In this document: piece after piece, positions 1 to 6,773 of the stretch
Layout of the letters: each line of letters begins with the position of its first letter
How positions within the stretch are numbered: the first letter of the stretch is position 1
From: Micavibrio sp.
GTDB taxonomy: Bacteria > Pseudomonadota > Alphaproteobacteria > Micavibrionales > Micavibrionaceae
Assembly (NCBI GenBank): GCA_027066695.1
Contig: JAMONE010000138.1
Coordinates: 1 to 10,061 of the forward strand
Length of the DNA: 10,061 bases
Direction of reading: 5' to 3'
Translations under genes and position numbers: made by a program
The notes under the pieces: model-generated
Database searches by the model: none
Told to the model about the DNA's origin: nothing
What the model saw: only the letters and a program-made list of their open reading frames with translations

Positions 1-112
1 GTCATACAATATCATACACCACCGCAATTCTTATTACAAGTTACTATATAGTAGTAGACAAGTTTCTTAATTAGGTATTTTTGTTGTGGCATCTGGATTA
101 AAGGAAAACATG
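1..112. other. Intergenic region downstream of the DUF1491 gene
   Basis: This AT-rich stretch has no open frame of useful length. It holds a perfect 12-base palindrome, TACTATATAGTA, at 42-53 and a direct repeat of TCATACA at 2-8 and 12-18. I see no convincing rho-independent terminator after the DUF1491 stop and no tRNA-like fold. The palindrome could be an operator for a gene left of the window or a chance AT-rich palindrome. Confidence 0.4.
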
Positions 113-445
113 TCATGAAAACAGTTCGAATGGATTATTCATCTCACTATCTTCTATTTCAATGACCCAAAGGTCGGGATCATTAGAGATGCTGCGCGCA
201 ATATAACTATCCGCTTCCATTTCTTTAACCAATTCTTTTCTAAGAGCATTCACCCAGCCAAGATTACCATCCAAATCACGCTGCTGTGCAAGCAATTTAC
301 ACTCGCCCGATAAGCCATTAAGCTTTAGCAAAACCGTGCCAGTATTTTGCTCTCCGCGTTGCTGGATATAATAAAATATACCGCGTGCATTTAACATGCC
401 AAGCTGCGCGTCAATCCATATATGAACGGGAATAGAGCTACTCAT
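113..445 (-). CDS. DUF1491 family protein
   Basis: A small soluble protein of 110 residues, recognised as DUF1491, a family of unknown function that I know from alphaproteobacteria. The family pattern is visible: an N-terminal VHIWIDAQLG, a central RG...TGTVLLKL strand, and a closing DPDLWVIEIED near residues 89-99. An in-frame ATG lies further upstream at 508, but it would put 21 extra residues inside the preceding gene. The start at 445 places the family's usual N-terminus at residue 1 and gives the overlap ATGAGTAG with the fur stop codon. A weak GGA lies about 12 bases upstream, so translation is probably coupled to the Fur-family gene. There is no signal peptide or membrane segment. The biochemical role is unknown; the overlap only suggests co-expression with the regulator. 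Confidence 0.85.
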   Translation of the reverse strand: MSSSIPVHIWIDAQLGMLNARGIFYYIQQRGEQNTGTVLLKLNGLSGECKLLAQQRDLDGNLGWVNALRKELVKEMEADSYIARSISNDPDLWVIEIEDSEMNNPFELFS

Positions 446-848
446 CAGGTTTAATTTTCCGTCCATATAGCTCAAGGCGGCACTCAACCAATTCATAGCC
501 AAGGTCATGAGCTATTTTAGATTTTAGTTTCTCTATCTGTTCATCCTTAAATTCTATAACCTTGCCTGTCTCAAGGTCAACTAAGTGATGGTGATGCTCG
601 GAGCTTACCTCATATCGGGAATAGCCCTCTTGGAATTCATGGCGCACAACAAAGCCCAGCTCATCAAACAAGCCTAATGTTCTATAAACTGTGGCAATAC
701 TAATGGATGAGTCTATTTCCTTTGCACGTGCATAGACCTCATCAACAGAAGGGTGATCTCCTGCCATTGCTAAAACTTGCAAGATAACCTTGCGCGGAGC
801 GGTCATTTTCAGACCTGCATCAATGCAACGCTGCTCAATATTAGACAT
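438..848 (-). CDS. fur: Fur/Mur-family metal-responsive transcriptional regulator
   Basis: A cytoplasmic dimeric repressor of the Fur superfamily, 136 residues, close to the usual length. An N-terminal winged helix carries the recognition helix SIATVYRTLGLFDELG (50-65). The C-terminal part carries the metal-site cluster HHHH (85-88), then DLETGKVIEF and the closing RLELYG strand. The positions matching the structural-zinc cysteines of E. coli Fur (CLDC) are D91 and T94, as is common in alphaproteobacterial Fur/Mur. Conserved ligand positions H32, E80, H86 and H88 are present. The position of E. coli His125 appears to be C123 (VECRLELYG). In alphaproteobacteria such proteins may respond to Mn (Mur) or Fe (Fur), and sequence alone does not decide this. 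Irr is less likely because the TGKVIEF segment is of Fur/Mur type. The gene overlaps the DUF1491 gene downstream and follows a likely promoter at 877-905. Confidence 0.9.
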   Translation of the reverse strand: MSNIEQRCIDAGLKMTAPRKVILQVLAMAGDHPSVDEVYARAKEIDSSISIATVYRTLGLFDELGFVVRHEFQEGYSRYEVSSEHHHHLVDLETGKVIEFKDEQIEKLKSKIAHDLGYELVECRLELYGRKIKPDE

Positions 849-876
849 TATATTCTTTCAAAATTTTTGATTACCC

Positions 877-905
877 ATCATAAAACTACAAACCAAATCT
901 AGCAA
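877..905 (-). promoter_or_regulatory. Putative sigma70-type promoter for the fur-DUF1491 pair
   Basis: Read on the minus strand, TTGCTA (900-905) and TATGAT (877-882) are separated by exactly 17 bases, about 29 bases before the fur start. The 66-base gap behind the kinase gene has no clear terminator, so read-through from the kinase is also possible. The region is AT-rich, so chance matches cannot be excluded. Confidence 0.4.
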
Positions 906-914
906 GAGCATTTA

Positions 915-2435
915 TTAAGCCTGAACTCTAGCCTTAGGTATTGTGACGCTAACAACTGTTCCGACATCGATTTCGGAGGAAACATTAAATACCCCGCCAT
1001 GAAGCTCAACCATAGCCTTAGCCAAGGGAAGGCCAAGCCCTGTCCCTTGGTGGCTGGCGACCCTACCCTCACTTTTGTCTGTTACTTGACCGAACGGCTC
1101 TAACACTATCTTTATCTTGTCTTTTGCAATACCAATGCCTTCATCAGAAATAGAAATACGCATATCACCATTTTTAAGCATTTTTGTAGAAACAATAATC
1201 TTAGAACCTTGTGTAGAAAATTTTATTGCATTAGAAATAAGGTTAATCAAAACCTGCCTTACTAATCTGTAATCGGCATTTATCAAGGGAATATCATCCT
1301 CAATATCTTTTACAATTTCAATGTTGCTAGCAAAAACACGTGAGGTTAGCATACGTGTAACCGAGACAATCATATCGCGGACGTCAAATATTTCATCAAC
1401 AAGCTCAATGCGGCCAGCTTCAATTTTAGACATATCAAGGACTTCATTAATAATGCCAAGTAATAATTCTGCGCTCATATGAATATCGCCCAGATACTCC
1501 TCATATTTTTCATTCTCGACCTTACCAAAAGTCCCTTTTAGCATTAGCTCTGAAAACCCTATAATCGCATTTAGCGGAGTTCGCAGCTCATGGCTCATAT
1601 TTGCAAGAAATGTTGATTTCGCGCTATTGGCATGGTCGGCCTGCTCCTTTGCGTTAAGTAATGATTGCTCTGCTTGCTTGCGATCTGTTATGTCCATCAT
1701 TGTTGTTACTAAAAAACGCCTATTTTGGCTTAACTTTAATGTAGCGGATGTAGATAAAACATTTACAACCCCCCCGCCCTTACGCAAAATTTTGGTTTCA
1801 TCTGTGCTGCGCCCACCAACACTAATGAATTTTTTGTGATTCACACGTGTTTTCTTCTTTTCATCATCTGCAACAATTTTTGTAAAACCAGCCCCCACGA
1901 CTTCATCACGTGACCAGCCATATGTGCGGATAAAGCTGTCATTTACCCTGACAATATCCCCGCGCTCATCAGATACAATAATGCCAACTTCACTAACTTC
2001 GAATATTGAGGTTAGCAATGAAATAGCATCATCACGCTCTCTTTGAAGAATTGACTGGTCGCTGGCATCGAGCTGCCCCAATACATCAAGATATAAAACA
2101 TTACCATCCGCATCCGCTACAGGATTAACCCAAAAGCCGTAAATTTTTAATCCCGCGCCAGGCATTGTCGGAAGAGCCTGTATCATGACTGTGCTTTTTC
2201 TGGACAAGCAAACCTTGAATGATTGATCAAAATGACGCGCATTTTCTGCGTCCATAAAGTTATTAACCAAATGGCCTATAACCTCACTTTTAGGACTATC
2301 GAAATATTTTAAAGCAATATCATTTGCTTGCAAAACCCTAAATACTCCGTCCGCATCAATGTCAATGATAACCCTTGGAACGGGCATTGTCCTGAATAAT
2401 TCGCTAAAATCAAATTTGCTGTTTTTTGAAACCAT
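915..2435 (-). CDS. Soluble PAS-PAS sensor histidine kinase, PleC/DivJ-like
   Basis: A 506-residue histidine kinase with no membrane segment, so a cytoplasmic sensor. In order: a first PAS-like domain (about 12-122), a second PAS domain (about 138-255, ending in the typical TMMDITDRKQAE), a HisKA dimerisation domain with H-box FLANMSHELRTPLNAIIGF and phospho-acceptor His282, then a HATPase_c domain. The ATP site shows the N-box around N402, G1 DEGIGIA (431-437), F-box FGQ (448-450) and G2 GTGLGL (464-469), all intact. The segment after the H-box (YEEYLGDIHMSAELLLGIIN, then VLDMSKIEAG) closely resembles PleC/DivJ/PdhS kinases of alphaproteobacteria. There is no receiver domain and no response regulator gene in the window, so the partner is unknown; DivK or PleD-like regulators are an inference. 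The start lacks a clear Shine-Dalgarno but lies 18 bases after the GGDEF-like gene, which suggests co-translation. Confidence 0.93.
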   Translation of the reverse strand: MVSKNSKFDFSELFRTMPVPRVIIDIDADGVFRVLQANDIALKYFDSPKSEVIGHLVNNFMDAENARHFDQSFKVCLSRKSTVMIQALPTMPGAGLKIYGFWVNPVADADGNVLYLDVLGQLDASDQSILQRERDDAISLLTSIFEVSEVGIIVSDERGDIVRVNDSFIRTYGWSRDEVVGAGFTKIVADDEKKKTRVNHKKFISVGGRSTDETKILRKGGGVVNVLSTSATLKLSQNRRFLVTTMMDITDRKQAEQSLLNAKEQADHANSAKSTFLANMSHELRTPLNAIIGFSELMLKGTFGKVENEKYEEYLGDIHMSAELLLGIINEVLDMSKIEAGRIELVDEIFDVRDMIVSVTRMLTSRVFASNIEIVKDIEDDIPLINADYRLVRQVLINLISNAIKFSTQGSKIIVSTKMLKNGDMRISISDEGIGIAKDKIKIVLEPFGQVTDKSEGRVASHQGTGLGLPLAKAMVELHGGVFNVSSEIDVGTVVSVTIPKARVQA

Positions 2436-2453
2436 ATTAATAATATTTAAGAT

Positions 2454-3374
2454 TTACTTACCTTCTTGAATATATCGCTGCAACGGGCTTAACTCATGAT
2501 ACTCAAGAACAGCATCCGTTTTTTCACCTTGAGAAGAGCTTAAATCAGAGCGCAAATTCTTTACTAATTCATGCGCATCATCTGCCGCAACTGGCTCTGC
2601 AATACAGCAAGACATGCTCAATGCCTTTTCAGAAGAATCTCCATTTCTTATATTAACACTTTGCGCTTCTAACTGAGACCTTAAACGCTCAAGCGCAGCA
2701 ATTCCGCCAGAAATATCTGCTTGTTTTAAGCATAATACAAACTCGTCCCCTTCCATATAATATGCATCATCGAAAGAGCGTATACTTAATTTAATCAAGC
2801 TAGAAATGAGTTTAATATATCCTTGGCTTTCATTTTTATCAGAATGTTTCTGGATTAAATCAAAATCATCTATTTTAATCATAGCAACGCAAAAGCTCTT
2901 TCCCTGACGTGCCAAACGATGTAACTCTCGCTCTATATCACTGAAAATAAGTTTTTTACTACGCAAGCCGGTAAAAGCATCATAACCAATACCATCAAGC
3001 AATATATCTCGCTCTAAGCGACGAATATAAAGCAAAAATTCTTCGTAAATCATAAGGAATTTATTAAAGCTTTTACGCTTTGGCTTAACGCCTGTTTCCT
3101 TTGACAATAGCACCAAAGTATCAGCCATCTTAAACAAATCAGAATGAAGCGCAGATAATTTCTCTATAATTTCAGGGGGCATACCGTCCTCACGGCTAGC
3201 GTGAACAAACCATTGCGCAAAAGATGTTGGCTTTTTAATAGAGGTGAGTAATTCTGACTCTTCTGGATAAAATATGCACTGAACAAGCGCATGAAACCAA
3301 TTAGAGTGATCCTCCAAAACAAGCAAAAGCGTGTTTAAATGTTCATTCTCATGATAATCTACTATCATAGCCAT
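2454..3374 (-). CDS. CZB-like/degenerate GGDEF protein, probable c-di-GMP receptor
   Basis: A 306-residue cytoplasmic protein with the layout of E. coli DgcZ: an N-terminal helical CZB-like (zinc-sensing) domain (about 20-125) and a GGDEF domain (about 130-290). Aligned by eye to DgcZ from memory, zinc ligands His22 and His79 match H23 and H77, but Cys52 and His83 become T50 and F81, so the zinc site looks broken. The GGDEF domain keeps the DxFTGL lead-in (132-137). Its signature is EGDEF (208-212), and the residues that bind metal and GTP (PleD D327, N335, D344) appear as K167, Q175 and Q184. The inhibitory-site motif RSFD (199-202) sits exactly five residues before EGDEF, as in active cyclases. 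I infer an enzymatically dead domain that could bind c-di-GMP. The ATG at 3374 has AAAGGA upstream; the ATG at 3368 is an alternative start. The gene lies between tgt and the kinase. Confidence 0.85.
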   Translation of the reverse strand: MAMIVDYHENEHLNTLLLVLEDHSNWFHALVQCIFYPEESELLTSIKKPTSFAQWFVHASREDGMPPEIIEKLSALHSDLFKMADTLVLLSKETGVKPKRKSFNKFLMIYEEFLLYIRRLERDILLDGIGYDAFTGLRSKKLIFSDIERELHRLARQGKSFCVAMIKIDDFDLIQKHSDKNESQGYIKLISSLIKLSIRSFDDAYYMEGDEFVLCLKQADISGGIAALERLRSQLEAQSVNIRNGDSSEKALSMSCCIAEPVAADDAHELVKNLRSDLSSSQGEKTDAVLEYHELSPLQRYIQEGK

Positions 3375-3438
3375 AAAATCCTTTAAGTATCCACAAGAGC
3401 ATGATTGTACAATAAATTTATTAAAAATGTTTGAATTT

Positions 3439-4629
3439 TTATTTTAAACTACCAAGCCATTCTTTTTCCAGCGCGTCCAATGACGAAGTTGCAATAGCTG
3501 CCCTCACCTCACGCATAAGCATATTCATTGTTGCTATATTATGTTGCGCCAATATTTGCGTGGCGAGCAGCTCATTAGCTTTCAATAAATGATGGATATA
3601 AGCCTTAGAGAAATTAGCCGATGCAGGAATGCCTATGCTCTCATCAAGCGGGGTTTCATCCTCGCGATATCTAGCGTTTTTAAGATTGATAGTTTCCTTG
3701 GCTTGCCCCTTAACAAAGGCTGTGCCGTGGCGAGCGAGGCGCGTTGGGATAACGCAATCAAATGTATCAATGCCAAGGCGCACAAAGGTAAATACATCTT
3801 TTATGCGCCCTATTCCTAGAAAATGGATTGGCCTGTCGGGGTGGATATATTCCACCGTAGAGGCCGCGACATCATACATTTCGCCGTCCGATCCACCAAG
3901 GCAGCCACCAATAGCAGTGCCAAAAAATGGCCGATCAGCCGTGTACTGCGCCGAGAATTTCCTTAAGTCCGAATACACACCGCCCTGCACAATGCCATAA
4001 ACACTTTGCGCGCCATTATCGTGACGCTTGAACTCCGCCAAACAACGATCCCCCCAACGAATGGACATCTCCATAGAACGCGCAGTATAGCTTTTATCCA
4101 CATGATAGGGTGTGCATTCATCGAATTGCATAAGCAAATCCGCGCCGAGTTTACGTTGAATCTCCATTGAATATTCAGGGGTTAGGTTAATTTTCTTACC
4201 ATCAACATAGGATTTAAAAACGCAACCCTCTTCCGAGATAGAAACCAAATTTCTATTATCATACCCCTTGTTGTTCTTGCCCTTAATTTCATTAGCCATC
4301 GTCCCCTCACCAAGGGAAAATACCTGAAAGCCACCGCTATCGGTTAGCATAGGACCACTCCAATTCATAAATTTATGCAAGCCACCCATCTTTTCGATCA
4401 AATCTGCCGTCGGTTGCAGCATAAGATGGTAAGTATTAGAGAGAATAATATCGGTTTTAGCTTCCTTAAGCTGGCACGGTGATACATTTTTAACCGTAGC
4501 TTTAGTGCCGCAAAATATATAATTCGGCGTTTGAATAGTGCCATGCGGAGTTTTCAAACTCCCCACACGCGCTTTTGAATTTTTATCTCGCGCCTTAACA
4601 TCAAACGAAAATTCAGGATAATTAAGCAT
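3439..4629 (-). CDS. tgt: tRNA-guanine transglycosylase, variant without zinc cysteines
   Basis: Exchanges guanine-34 in GUN-anticodon tRNAs for a queuosine precursor. At 396 residues it is slightly longer than the usual 370-380. Visible family motifs: DSGGFQ (97-102), FDECTPY (169-175), the GIVQGG loop (212-217) and GIDTFDC, where D288 matches the nucleophile Asp280 of the Zymomonas enzyme. Two features are unusual. The structural zinc motif CxCxxC is replaced by I332, I334 and S337, while the fourth ligand position keeps H363 at the normal spacing. The base-pocket loop normally reading GGLAVGE is GGCLGGS (241-247), which includes a Gly at the position of Val233, as in the human queuine enzyme. 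An insertion (about 107-128) resembles one I recall in Chlamydia Tgt, which salvages queuine. Queuine use here is inference. There is no queA or other queuosine gene nearby. The start is preceded by a GGGGG-rich ribosome site. Confidence 0.93.
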   Translation of the reverse strand: MLNYPEFSFDVKARDKNSKARVGSLKTPHGTIQTPNYIFCGTKATVKNVSPCQLKEAKTDIILSNTYHLMLQPTADLIEKMGGLHKFMNWSGPMLTDSGGFQVFSLGEGTMANEIKGKNNKGYDNRNLVSISEEGCVFKSYVDGKKINLTPEYSMEIQRKLGADLLMQFDECTPYHVDKSYTARSMEMSIRWGDRCLAEFKRHDNGAQSVYGIVQGGVYSDLRKFSAQYTADRPFFGTAIGGCLGGSDGEMYDVAASTVEYIHPDRPIHFLGIGRIKDVFTFVRLGIDTFDCVIPTRLARHGTAFVKGQAKETINLKNARYREDETPLDESIGIPASANFSKAYIHHLLKANELLATQILAQHNIATMNMLMREVRAAIATSSLDALEKEWLGSLK

Positions 4630-4654
4630 TACACAACCCCCACTTTAAAAAACA

Positions 4655-4678
4655 CAAAAACCCGCCAAAGCAGCGGGT
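4655..4678 (-). terminator. Rho-independent terminator of rpmB
   Basis: Read on the minus strand, ACCCGC and GCGGGT form a perfect six-pair stem around a seven-base loop, followed directly by a T run. It lies 26 bases after the rpmB stop codon. tgt begins only 26 bases further on, so tgt is fed either by read-through or by a promoter overlapping this hairpin. Confidence 0.8.
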
Positions 4679-4703
4679 CATGCACTTATATTAAAAGAAA
4701 AAA

Positions 4704-4997
4704 CTAAGCAGATTTAGCCGCTAGAACTTTTTCAACTTGAACTTTCACTGGGCGAAGAGCCGAATCAAGCTTAGTTGGCGCAGTGCTTGTCAAAAAAGCA
4801 TCAAAACCGCCCTTATGCTCTACAGTGCGAAGACCAGCAGCACTAGCCTTAACTTTAATCCAACGATCCAAAGCTTCGCTATAAAGACTTGTATCTTGAA
4901 CATTTGGTAAAAATTTACGTTTAGTTCTGTTTAGTGCGTGAGAAACATTGTTTCCGCTCATCACGCCTTTTCCTGTAATCATGCAACGACGGCTCAT
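4704..4997 (-). CDS. rpmB: 50S ribosomal protein L28
   Basis: A large-subunit ribosomal protein of 97 residues. The family start MSRRCMITGKGVMSGNNVSH is unmistakable and is followed by the basic stretch ALNRTKRKFLPNVQ. It carries a single N-terminal cysteine rather than the zinc-binding set, so it is the zinc-independent (C-minus) form usual in alphaproteobacteria. The frame could begin at a TTG at 5003, but AAGGA at 5006-5010 stands only two bases from that TTG and eight bases from the ATG at 4997. The ATG also gives the normal family N-terminus, so I use it. The gene is monocistronic or nearly so: its own promoter lies upstream in the divergent spacer with phaZ, and a strong terminator follows. 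Confidence 0.97.
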   Translation of the reverse strand: MSRRCMITGKGVMSGNNVSHALNRTKRKFLPNVQDTSLYSEALDRWIKVKASAAGLRTVEHKGGFDAFLTSTAPTKLDSALRPVKVQVEKVLAAKSA

Positions 4998-5005
4998 AGC
5001 CAAAT

Positions 5006-5010
5006 TCCTT
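5006..5010 (-). promoter_or_regulatory. Ribosome binding site deciding the rpmB start
   Basis: AAGGA on the minus strand lies eight bases before the ATG at 4997. It is only two bases from the upstream TTG at 5003, which is therefore rejected as the start. Confidence 0.75.
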
Positions 5011-5043
5011 ATATTATTCTTATCATCTCAAAATAGATGCGGA

Positions 5044-5073
5044 AAAGTAGTCGATATTCATACCTAAAGTCAA
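5044..5073 (-). promoter_or_regulatory. Putative promoter of rpmB
   Basis: On the minus strand, TTGACT (5068-5073) is close to the ideal -35 box, followed after 18 bases by a weaker -10 box TACTTT (5044-5049). Transcription would start about 40 bases before the rpmB ATG. The 219-base divergent spacer between rpmB and phaZ (4998-5216) must hold promoters for both genes. Apart from the two promoters listed and an AT-rich run near 5091-5120, I see nothing else in it. Confidence 0.4.
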
Positions 5074-5140
5074 GCATTTCTACATAAAAACTATATATAT
5101 TTTTATTCTCATATATTTTCAGCATACATGTGCGCTCTTA

Positions 5141-5169
5141 TTGTGTAATTAACGATGGCATAGTATACT
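5141..5169 (+). promoter_or_regulatory. Putative promoter of phaZ
   Basis: TTGTGT (5141-5146) and TATACT (5164-5169) are separated by exactly 17 bases and lie about 48 bases before the phaZ ATG. Just downstream, AGTGC (5182-5186) and GCACT (5192-5196) could form a small five-pair hairpin in the leader. The -10 box matches the consensus at five of six bases. Confidence 0.5.
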
Positions 5170-5203
5170 CAAATATTGTGCAGTGCAAAACGCACTCAAA
5201 ATC

Positions 5204-5208
5204 AAGGA
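5204..5208 (+). promoter_or_regulatory. Ribosome binding site deciding the phaZ start
   Basis: AAGGA stands eight bases before the ATG at 5217. The longer in-frame start at 5130 has no such site, lies upstream of the likely promoter, and would add 29 residues that do not match the family. Confidence 0.8.
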
Positions 5209-5216
5209 AGACCGCA

Positions 5217-6773
5217 ATGCTATACCAGTTTTACGAATTACAACACGCGCTTGCCACCCCTATTAGAATACAGGCAAAACTAACGCAAGCATTATACAAA
5301 AACCCGTTTAATCCTTGGTCACACACACATATAGGAAGAACAATCAGCGCAAATGCAGAAATGACAGAGCGTTTAACACGGCGTTTCATCCGCCCTGAAT
5401 TTGGAATAAACAAAACTATCATAGGCGGTAGCGATATAGAAGTTAAAGAAGATATTATCGCGACAAAAGCTTTTTGCTCTTTGCTTAACTTCAAAAGAAG
5501 CACAAAACGAAAAGATCCTAAAGTTTTAATAGTTGCGCCAATGTCAGGCCATTACGCCACATTATTAAGGGGCACTGTCGAAGCTCTATTGCCGCACCAC
5601 GATGTTTATATAACCGATTGGGCAGATGCGCGCCAAGTTCCTATGTCAGAAGGATCCTTCGATCTTGATGATTACATCACCTATTTAAGAGAATTTATGA
5701 GCCTGCTAGGCCGTGACACTCATGTAATCGCGGTGTGCCAGCCTGCTGTGCCTGTTTTGGCGGCGGTATCACTTATGGCTTCAGAAAACGACCCTAACCA
5801 GCCATTAACAATGACATTGATGGGCGGCCCTATTGATACGCGGGTTTCAAAAACCGAAGTAACCGAGCTGGCTGAGACGCGCCCTCTTAAATGGTTTGAA
5901 AGCTCTGTGCTTTATAATGTGCCTATTGTATATGCAGGGGCAAATCGCCGTGTCTATCCCGGATTTCTACAGCTATCTGGCTTTATGTCGATGAATTTGG
6001 ATACGCATATAGACTCTCATATGAAATTTTATCAGCATTTAATAGAAGGCGATGGCGATTCTAGTGATAAACATAAGAAATTCTATAATGAATATTTATC
6101 AGTAATGGATATTCCTGCCGAGTTTTACTTACAAACAATTGCCGAAGTATTTCAAAAACACTCGCTTCCACGCGGAGCAATGAAGTGGCGCGACCCCTAT
6201 AACAACAAGCTTATCGATGTTCGCCCGCAAGATATCAAACGCACCGCTTTGCTAACAATAGAAGGTGAGCTTGATGATATATCCGCGCGGGGACAAACTA
6301 CTGCGGCGCATGATATCTGCTATTCGCTACCTCAAAGCAAACAATTCCATCACTTTCAGCAAGATTGTGGGCATTACGGCATATTTAATGGCGGACGCTG
6401 GCGCACTCAAATTATGCCTCGCATACGGCATTTCATTAGAGATTTTGACAAAGACAAAGCCCCTATACCTGCCGTTGATTTGGAGAAAGTCCCTGATCTA
6501 ACACCTGAAAAATTTGATCATGATAAGCACGGCATTATCGCCGTTAGGAAATGGCTGAAAGAGCATCAACCGCAGAACTATAAAGACACAAAGATACAAA
6601 AACTTAAGCCTGCTGCGAAGAAAACCGATAAAAAACTTGTTCCTCCAACAGTAAAACCAAAAGCTAAAAAACCGAAAAAAACGGTTACGGCAAAGTTAGT
6701 TGATGCGCCAAAAGCTAAAAAACCCGCAGCAAAAAAGACAGTCGCCAAGAAAAAATCTACTGCTAAGTCATGA
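5217..6773 (+). CDS. phaZ: Intracellular PHB depolymerase with lysine-rich H1-like tail
   Basis: Cleaves stored poly-3-hydroxybutyrate inside the cell. The 518-residue protein matches Ralstonia-type PhaZ (about 420 residues) from the first residues (MLYQFYELQ) to about 411. The alpha/beta-hydrolase features are clear: oxyanion-loop region VAPMSGHYATLLRGT, nucleophile elbow VCQP with Cys174 in place of serine (PhaZ1 uses Cys183), the acid in GELDDIS (353-354), and the catalytic His386 in DCGHYGIF. It has no signal peptide, in keeping with a granule-bound cytoplasmic enzyme. Unusual here is a C-terminal extension of about 100 residues. Its last 62 residues (457-518) contain 23 lysines with Ala/Pro, including PKAKKP twice. 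Such AAKP/KPAKK tails occur in histone H1-like proteins and in the granule proteins PhaF and PhaM, which bind DNA, so a role in tethering granules to the nucleoid is an inference. The stop codon overlaps the next gene. Confidence 0.94.
   Translation: MLYQFYELQHALATPIRIQAKLTQALYKNPFNPWSHTHIGRTISANAEMTERLTRRFIRPEFGINKTIIGGSDIEVKEDIIATKAFCSLLNFKRSTKRKDPKVLIVAPMSGHYATLLRGTVEALLPHHDVYITDWADARQVPMSEGSFDLDDYITYLREFMSLLGRDTHVIAVCQPAVPVLAAVSLMASENDPNQPLTMTLMGGPIDTRVSKTEVTELAETRPLKWFESSVLYNVPIVYAGANRRVYPGFLQLSGFMSMNLDTHIDSHMKFYQHLIEGDGDSSDKHKKFYNEYLSVMDIPAEFYLQTIAEVFQKHSLPRGAMKWRDPYNNKLIDVRPQDIKRTALLTIEGELDDISARGQTTAAHDICYSLPQSKQFHHFQQDCGHYGIFNGGRWRTQIMPRIRHFIRDFDKDKAPIPAVDLEKVPDLTPEKFDHDKHGIIAVRKWLKEHQPQNYKDTKIQKLKPAAKKTDKKLVPPTVKPKAKKPKKTVTAKLVDAPKAKKPAAKKTVAKKKSTAKS
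6657..6724 (+). repeat. In-frame direct repeat within the phaZ tail
   Basis: An identical 17-base sequence starting CCAAAAGCTAAAAAACC occurs at 6657-6673 and 6708-6724. The copies are 51 bases (17 codons) apart and both encode PKAKKP. This fits growth of the basic tail by local in-frame duplication. Low-complexity lysine coding could also produce it by chance. Confidence 0.7.

Noticed and set aside
446..508. Longer DUF1491 start at 508
   Set aside because: It would place 21 residues inside fur with no family similarity; the ATG at 445 gives the normal N-terminus and a coupled overlap.
3375..3438. Possible promoter between tgt and the GGDEF-like gene
   Set aside because: A TACAAT box and the palindrome AATAAATTTATT are present on the minus strand, but no acceptable -35 box is found at normal spacing in this very AT-rich gap.
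3589..4000. Two plus-strand open frames opposite tgt
   Set aside because: They are antisense to conserved Tgt motifs, without ribosome sites or family similarity.
5130..5216. Longer phaZ start adding 29 residues
   Set aside because: It has no ribosome site, lies upstream of the likely promoter boxes, and the extra residues do not match PhaZ. The ATG at 5217 has AAGGA at ideal spacing and begins with the family MLYQ.
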